Of a DNA stretch of 10,341 bases, positions 5,313 to 10,341 are shown in pieces. Both the position numbers and the translations under genes were made by a program. Position 1 is the first letter of the stretch; each line of letters opens with the position of its first letter. The notes beneath the pieces were generated by a model, which was given only the letters and a program-made list of their open reading frames with translations, had not been told where the DNA came from and made no database searches. The stretch comes from Candidatus Cloacimonadota bacterium (GTDB lineage: Bacteria; Cloacimonadota; Cloacimonadia; Cloacimonadales; TCS61): assembly GCA_003647825.1 (NCBI GenBank), contig QMNP01000032.1:1-10341 (forward strand), read 5' to 3'.

Positions 5313-7418
5313 ATGAAAAAGCTAATTATTATACTGATAATATTCACTTTAAGTATTAGCCTTTTTTCCAAACTGCAGAAACAGGTAATGAAAAATTCAG
5401 AGAAGCTCACGTTCCACAAACAAGCCAGAGTTTTTCAAAATCCTTCCCGCGATGTTCCAGAGTGGGAGTTCAGCATCGATCCGGTTGGAATAATTACAAA
5501 CTACTATGATTACCAACCTGGAAGTTACAACAGCCTTTCCTTGCGAAAACAACCAGCAGACGCTGGCAATGGTATGTATGCCATTTTTCATTCCATGGAA
5601 ACAGCTGCATCTACCAGACGAGTATATTACACCTATATCGATGATGCAGGCAATATAAGTAATATTGCCACAATCGGCACAGACGACATTCATGAAGGTT
5701 ACCCCGGGATTGATATTGATCCGGTTTCAGGTGATCCTATTGTAACCTGGCATGGTAACTTTGAAGCTGCATCAGTAGATCTAGAAATAGTAGTTTCCTA
5801 TGATCTGTTCCATTTGGGAAGCCCCGGTTTGTGGAAAGATCCTTTTACCATTTTGGATGAAGCTACTCCTTCTCCTAATGCACCTGCTGATGAATTCAAT
5901 TGGCCTTATGCCTACATTGGTCCTTCACCAGATCCCAATAAAAGAAGAGTATATGTGATCTCTACAAATTATGATAACTGCCCAGTGAATAATTTGCCTT
6001 CTGAGAATGTAATGATAGCTTATGCAGATTTCGACGAAAATGATTTCAACATGCAATCTGAACTTGATTGGACATATCGAACAATTGATATTTTAGATGA
6101 CTGGCATATGGGTATTCCGGAATGGATTAGACCTTTTCAAGCTGCCTCTGTAAGTGATGATGGAACCATTGCTTTTTTTGGCTACACTGCAACGGATGAT
6201 GCCAGCACACCAATGGCAGATAAAATGTATGTGCTAATTAACGATAATTATGGAGAGGGTGAATTCACTTATACTGAAACAAGCTGCTATTATGGTGTAG
6301 ATAATCCAATGAACCAAGATGGAACTTATGCTTTTGAAGATCCCGATACCGGCCTGCCCCATGAAATTTATTTTGCTCCTTCTCTTTGTAATCATCAAAA
6401 TGTTATTTTTCACGATAATGGAACAAAGCTTTCCTTCCTCGGAAATATGAATATGCTGATCTATCCTGATTCCTGGTATCCCGAAAGACTGCTAATGTAT
6501 CCGAAAATTTATACTTATGATATTACTAACGATGAATTTAGCTTTAAAGATGTCTTCCTTACTGGCGCAAATCCAAATGATGACGTTCCGATGCTTCCCT
6601 GGGATTTAAATGAAGATGGAATTGTGGATGAATATGATGATGACGGCAATGTTACCTGGGTTGATGGCTGGTCAGTTTATCATTATGATCCAGATGCTGC
6701 TTTTCATGAAAATCGCTGGCAAATTACCAATAATGATGAAAAAGGTTGGTTGGCTGCTGTCTGGTCGGAAGGAACAAAAGCTCGTTTAGGAAATGTACCG
6801 GAACCGGGCTTTGAAGATTGGGCTGAGTATCCTGAAATTGCGATTATTGTTTCATCTGATAATGGTGCTACCTGGTCTGATCCCATCATTATTAATGCTA
6901 AATCGGGAGATGATAATTATGCTCCTGAATTAGATGGTATGATTCCATGTTATATCTATACTGGAGATGTTATCGAAGATATGGGAAATAATGTGGGCAG
7001 GTTACATCTTATGTTCCTGGATGACAATAGTTATGGCTCTTTTATTCAATCACACGGAGAGAATCTGGGTGGAACAATGATTTATACTGCTATCGATATA
7101 GAATTTCCTCCTACTTCTGTTGAACCCCATACAATTCCAGCTGCAATTCAGCTCGAACAAAATTACCCTAATCCGTTCAATCCTTCTACATCGATTTCCT
7201 ATAATCTGCAAAACGCTGCAGATGTTACACTGGATATCTATAATGTAAAGGGTCAAAAAGTAAGAACACTGGTAAATGAACACAAAACAAGTGGTTCTTT
7301 TACAGTAGATTGGAATGGAATTGATAATGAAAACAACAAAGTTACCAGCGGTGTTTACTTCTATAAATTGACTGCTGGGCAGGACACAGTTACAAAGAAA
7401 ATGCTGATGCTGAAATAG
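5313..7418 (+). CDS. Secreted Asp-box protein with C-terminal sorting domain (paralog B)
   Basis: This 701-residue exported protein is a paralog of the one at 2868, collinear along its whole length with only about three residues of net insertion. Features in order are a signal peptide (1-19, cleavage near LFS|K), the shared N-terminal block VGIITNYYDYQPGSYNS (58-74), TAASTRRVYY (97-106), a dockerin-like loop (D431, N433, D435, G436, V438, D442) and Asp box SSDNGATW (514-521). It ends in a FlgD-like/type IX sorting domain (about 613-701) with QNYPNPFNPSTSI, IYNVKGQKVRTL and terminal KMLMLK. The linker before the sorting domain differs from paralog A while the body is conserved. It is predicted to be secreted or anchored at the cell surface. 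Its biochemical role is unknown; 'sialidase-like' would rest only on the single Asp box. It is transcribed alone between its own sigma-54 promoter and terminator. Confidence 0.9.
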   Translation: MKKLIIILIIFTLSISLFSKLQKQVMKNSEKLTFHKQARVFQNPSRDVPEWEFSIDPVGIITNYYDYQPGSYNSLSLRKQPADAGNGMYAIFHSMETAASTRRVYYTYIDDAGNISNIATIGTDDIHEGYPGIDIDPVSGDPIVTWHGNFEAASVDLEIVVSYDLFHLGSPGLWKDPFTILDEATPSPNAPADEFNWPYAYIGPSPDPNKRRVYVISTNYDNCPVNNLPSENVMIAYADFDENDFNMQSELDWTYRTIDILDDWHMGIPEWIRPFQAASVSDDGTIAFFGYTATDDASTPMADKMYVLINDNYGEGEFTYTETSCYYGVDNPMNQDGTYAFEDPDTGLPHEIYFAPSLCNHQNVIFHDNGTKLSFLGNMNMLIYPDSWYPERLLMYPKIYTYDITNDEFSFKDVFLTGANPNDDVPMLPWDLNEDGIVDEYDDDGNVTWVDGWSVYHYDPDAAFHENRWQITNNDEKGWLAAVWSEGTKARLGNVPEPGFEDWAEYPEIAIIVSSDNGATWSDPIIINAKSGDDNYAPELDGMIPCYIYTGDVIEDMGNNVGRLHLMFLDDNSYGSFIQSHGENLGGTMIYTAIDIEFPPTSVEPHTIPAAIQLEQNYPNPFNPSTSISYNLQNAADVTLDIYNVKGQKVRTLVNEHKTSGSFTVDWNGIDNENNKVTSGVYFYKLTAGQDTVTKKMLMLK

Positions 7419-7450
7419 ACTCTACCAAATAAAATTTAACATACACGAAT

Positions 7451-7485
7451 GCCGGATTGTCATTTTGATATCCGGCTTTTTTTTT
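7451..7485 (+). terminator. Rho-independent terminator of paralog B
   Basis: GCCGGAT (7451-7457) and ATCCGGC (7470-7476) form a 7-bp GC-rich stem with a 12-nt loop, followed directly by nine T's (7477-7485). It lies 32 bp after the stop codon and is a textbook intrinsic terminator. Confidence 0.9.
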
Positions 7486-7519
7486 GTTTGGTTATTCAAT
7501 ATCACAAAGTGATGAATTA

Positions 7520-7527
7520 ATTCCGCA
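7520..7527 (+). promoter_or_regulatory. Candidate activator enhancer motif ATTCCGCA, site 3
   Basis: ATTCCGCA lies 137 bp upstream of the GG at 7657. A small inverted repeat, ATCAC-AAA-GTGAT (7501-7513), lies 6 bp upstream of it. This is the third copy of the 8-mer in the window, again on the + strand and again upstream of a sigma-54 promoter. Confidence 0.55.
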
Positions 7528-7655
7528 CCACTATGACAAATCTATTTTTTGAATAAATAATTTACAAAATAAACCTGACGAATATGTGCTATTAGTGCTT
7601 TCATTGAAACAACTTAAGATAATTATATTTGTATGAAATATTGATAACTATGCAA

Positions 7656-7671
7656 TGGCACACATAATGCA
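7656..7671 (+). promoter_or_regulatory. Sigma-54 (-24/-12) promoter of the third secreted-protein gene
   Basis: TGGCACACATAATGCA has GG at 7657-7658 and GC at 7669-7670, 10 bases apart. The -24 half, TGGCAC, is a perfect consensus; the -12 half, ATGCA, differs from TTGCA by one base. Transcription would begin near 7682, giving a leader of about 34 nt. Its sequence between the boxes differs from the other two promoters, so it is not a recent copy. Confidence 0.85.
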
Positions 7672-7715
7672 ATAATCTAGCTGGAGAGTATTTCTGTAAT
7701 CTTAGGGGAGGATTC

Positions 7716-10341
7716 ATGGTTTTCAGAAATCTCAAAATGATTTCACTTTTATTGTTTGTAATTTGTATTTCACACTACCTGTCGGCAAAATCTATTGATA
7801 GTAACAGCAGCAACAAAAAGTTTGATCTGATCAATTACCACAATGTGGGAAATATCTGGCTGCGAGTAAGTAATTATGGATTTTTCGGATCAGGAAACGA
7901 TATTCAACCTCAATGGCCGTCGTTAGAATACCCTGGTGGCAGCGCTATCGACTATCTTTATCAGGGAGCTCTCTGGTTTGGAGCAAAAAAGGTAAGACGA
8001 AATCTATTTGGTGAAAAACTCTATTGGCTGGATGATAATCCTCAAAATAGAGATGATTGCATTCCTGCCAGCAATCCAGAATGGACAACTGACCTTAAAC
8101 TTGTTGTTGATACACTAACAAGTGTTGGCTTCGATGGTGATAATAATCTGTATGAATTTCTACCTGCTTACAATCCATTGGAAACTTCTGCTCTGGGACA
8201 GACGTACAGTCAGTATAATATTTTCGATAGAACTATGTCGGCTTCTATAAGAGAGCAGCGCAGGGGAGAAGATGATGACGGAGATGGACTTATTGATGAA
8301 GATCCGGTTGGTTTTGGTTTTCCATTGAGAACTACAGAAAACGGTATCCCTGACGAATTCGTTGATCTGGGAGGAAACTTTTTACAAGACCAGACACTAA
8401 ACGATATAGCTGCGATTACCGCAAATCAGGATATCTGGTATCCGCTTGGATTTGTAGAGCTGAGCTATGATGAGAATGAATTTTATAATTTCAGCCAGGA
8501 AAATGATGATGATAGAGATGGACTTTTCGATGAAGATGGTTATCCTGTTTCTGAGCAAGATTATATTTCATATTATTATGACTATAGTCCTTTTGGAACA
8601 ACCGGGGAACGAGATTGGGGAACCGCAAATGGAAACAATTATCATGGAAACGAGGAACAGCTCAATATTAGAGTACGTCAGTTAAGTTATCAATGGAGCT
8701 ATGATTATATTAAAAACCTGGTTTATGTGGAGTTCAACATAACAAACATGAATCCTCAGGATACTTTATACGACTGTGCTATGGGTGTATATATGGATTC
8801 TGACGTTGGACCTCAGGCTTATGATGATAATGCCAGATCGGGTGATGATGTAAGCAGTTATGTCTCTGGGGAAGGATATGAATTTGCCTATACCTACGAT
8901 GAAGATCAGGATAATGGCTTAACGACAGGTTTAATAGGCTCTCGGGTTTGTACACCCGATCCTGATTCTCTGGAATTTGCCTGCTGGTATTGGAACGTGA
9001 CTGATGGTCCTGATGATCTTGATCCGCTTGATCTGACAGCATCCCCTACTGCCAACCAGAAATATTGGCTTCTTACCAATCGAAATCCTGATACAGATAA
9101 ATATATTTCACTTAGAGAAGAACCTAATTCTCAAGTCAATAATCCTGGAGACACCAGATATTTGTTTGCCTTTTATGGAGATATGCAGGGGATGAATAAC
9201 GCAAGCAATGCCTCTTGGAACCTGGCTCCGGGCAAAACAATGAAAATAGTCATTGCTGTTTTTCCCGGTGAAAATCTTGCCGAATTAAAAACTCAGGCAG
9301 TATGGGCTAAAGATATCTATGAAACACCACAACAATTGGAAACAGTTACTCTCCCTGACACATTTCCACATTACATCGCACCGGAACCTCCAGCTATTCC
9401 TGCTATGTTCGCCGAAATGGACGAACAGGGTAACATCATTCATGTTTATTGGGACAATCGCTCTCAAATGGATAATTACGATACAAAAACTGTTCCCAAT
9501 GAAAACATAGGCTGGCAGAATGATGATCCTGACCTGGATAGCTTTGTAGATAACTATGATTCAACAGTTTTTCCTGAAGAATTTTCACCGGATTATCCGG
9601 CCAATTGGAATCCAAATGGTATTTTAAATCCCTGGACAGGTTATCGGCTGCGGCATGATTTTCAGGGTTATGCTCTTTGGGGGCGTTCTGGTAATGGATC
9701 ACAAGAATTTTGGACACTTCAGCAAAGATGGGATAAACATGAAACTGCTGTTGATGAGGCTGATTATGAAGTAAATCTTGGCTCAGATGATTATAAATAC
9801 TTCGGTGGCAGTGGCTCAATGTGGTATACGGATATGGGATTGCCAAATCAAAATGAAGCTACAATAAATGATGTGGATTATTTCAGATATAATGAAAATT
9901 ATGAACTTGTAAATTATGAGGTTGGTGATGATATTTACGGATATCCAATTTATGATCCTGCTAAAATGATTACGGATCTTCCTGAAAATATTTATGCTCT
10001 TAGTAAAGATGATCAATCTTTATGGTTTAAACATCCCAATCTGAGAGATGATATTTATCTGGCATTATATGATGACAAATTAATTCCTTTGGAAGATCAT
10101 TTAGGAGAAAATTCCGTGGTTGAGGGTGTGGAAGATGAAAGTCACATAAAAGACAGGTTATCCAGAAGATACTATCATTCCACCATAAGTAATCCACCCA
10201 AAGGAGTAGAATATTATATATCTGTAACTGCCTGGGATAGAGGAATTCCAAGCGTAAATCTGGAATCTCTGGAATCTGGTAGAGATGGAAACATGAAAGT
10301 ATTTTATCCCGGGCCAAAAGGCAGCTCTAAAATGGATGATA
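7716..10341 (+). CDS. Very large secreted protein, 3'-truncated by the window edge
   Basis: The frame stays open for 875 codons to the window end with no stop. ATG 7716 follows AGGGGAGGA (7704-7712). A signal peptide (1-24, cleavage near LSA|KS) leads into a body resembling uncharacterised FCB-group surface proteins: GNIWLRVSNYGFFGSG (45-60), PGGSAIDYLYQGALWFGAKK (73-92). Two Asp-rich loops of the DxDxDGxxD calcium-binding type lie at 186-194 and 264-272. Residues from about 556 on look like a split fibronectin-III-like region, with VYWDNRSQ (577-584), GYRLRHDF (642-649) and YYISVTAWDRGIP (833-845), then SLESGRDGN (851-859). Only about 20 residues separate this last motif from the window edge. 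By analogy with its neighbours it probably continues into a C-terminal sorting domain, which is not visible. No enzymatic motif was recognised. It is expressed from its own sigma-54 promoter. Confidence 0.85.
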   Translation, partial: MVFRNLKMISLLLFVICISHYLSAKSIDSNSSNKKFDLINYHNVGNIWLRVSNYGFFGSGNDIQPQWPSLEYPGGSAIDYLYQGALWFGAKKVRRNLFGEKLYWLDDNPQNRDDCIPASNPEWTTDLKLVVDTLTSVGFDGDNNLYEFLPAYNPLETSALGQTYSQYNIFDRTMSASIREQRRGEDDDGDGLIDEDPVGFGFPLRTTENGIPDEFVDLGGNFLQDQTLNDIAAITANQDIWYPLGFVELSYDENEFYNFSQENDDDRDGLFDEDGYPVSEQDYISYYYDYSPFGTTGERDWGTANGNNYHGNEEQLNIRVRQLSYQWSYDYIKNLVYVEFNITNMNPQDTLYDCAMGVYMDSDVGPQAYDDNARSGDDVSSYVSGEGYEFAYTYDEDQDNGLTTGLIGSRVCTPDPDSLEFACWYWNVTDGPDDLDPLDLTASPTANQKYWLLTNRNPDTDKYISLREEPNSQVNNPGDTRYLFAFYGDMQGMNNASNASWNLAPGKTMKIVIAVFPGENLAELKTQAVWAKDIYETPQQLETVTLPDTFPHYIAPEPPAIPAMFAEMDEQGNIIHVYWDNRSQMDNYDTKTVPNENIGWQNDDPDLDSFVDNYDSTVFPEEFSPDYPANWNPNGILNPWTGYRLRHDFQGYALWGRSGNGSQEFWTLQQRWDKHETAVDEADYEVNLGSDDYKYFGGSGSMWYTDMGLPNQNEATINDVDYFRYNENYELVNYEVGDDIYGYPIYDPAKMITDLPENIYALSKDDQSLWFKHPNLRDDIYLALYDDKLIPLEDHLGENSVVEGVEDESHIKDRLSRRYYHSTISNPPKGVEYYISVTAWDRGIPSVNLESLESGRDGNMKVFYPGPKGSSKMDD

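Noticed and set aside
2868..7418. Calling the paralogs sialidases
   Set aside because: Each has only one Asp box and I see no FRIP-type motif or catalytic Arg triad; the Asp box is a structural motif shared by many beta-propeller proteins.
7590..7655. Possible IHF sites between the enhancer motifs and the promoters
   Set aside because: The nearest fits to WATCAANNNNTTR each miss at least one core position, and AT-rich DNA gives such near-matches easily.
8467..8685. A 72-codon + strand frame
   Set aside because: It lies out of frame inside the large secreted-protein gene and is low-complexity Met/Ile-rich.
2380..10317. Numerous minus-strand frames of 60-136 codons
   Set aside because: They overlap well-supported + strand genes or intergenic regulatory DNA, show no domains, and have His/Ile-rich compositions typical of antisense shadows.
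1..10341. CRISPR arrays, insertion sequences, tRNA or rRNA genes
   Set aside because: I saw no regularly spaced repeats, transposase motifs, target-site duplications, or conserved RNA gene sequences.

Overview
The window is AT-rich, tightly packed and coded entirely on the + strand. Three features point to the FCB/Bacteroidota-like side of the bacterial tree, most plausibly a Cloacimonadota-type or related candidate-phylum bacterium: large secreted proteins with Lys-rich signal peptides, C-terminal sorting domains carrying a YPNPFNP motif and ending in KMILLK or KMLMLK, and an NtrC-type regulator. The lineage is inferred from protein style; no marker gene is present.

Layout: (1) 1-977, the 3' part of a membrane-bound sensor histidine kinase whose N-terminus lies outside the window. 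(2) 1019-2410, an NtrC-family response regulator with a REC domain, a sigma-54-activating AAA+ domain containing GAFTGA, and a Fis-type HTH. (3) 2411-2867, a 457-bp intergenic region packed with inverted repeats and ending in a sigma-54 promoter. (4) 2868-4964 and (5) 5313-7418, two paralogous secreted proteins of about 700 residues. Each has one Asp box, one dockerin/EF-hand-like loop and a C-terminal sorting domain, and each is followed by a hairpin. (6) 7716 to the window end, a third very large secreted protein that is open for 875 codons and has no stop codon in the window.

The main result is how these parts fit together. Each of the three secreted-protein genes has its own promoter with perfect GG-N10-GC (-24/-12) sigma-54 geometry. 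Each promoter has an identical 8-mer, ATTCCGCA, 123-137 bp upstream, which is the usual range for an enhancer bound by an NtrC-type activator. I found the 8-mer nowhere else in the window. The gene pair directly upstream encodes exactly such an activator and its kinase. The simplest reading is a compact regulon: a sensor kinase phosphorylates a sigma-54 activator, which binds ATTCCGCA-containing enhancers and turns on three separately promoted exported surface proteins. The signal sensed and the role of the exported proteins cannot be read from the sequence.
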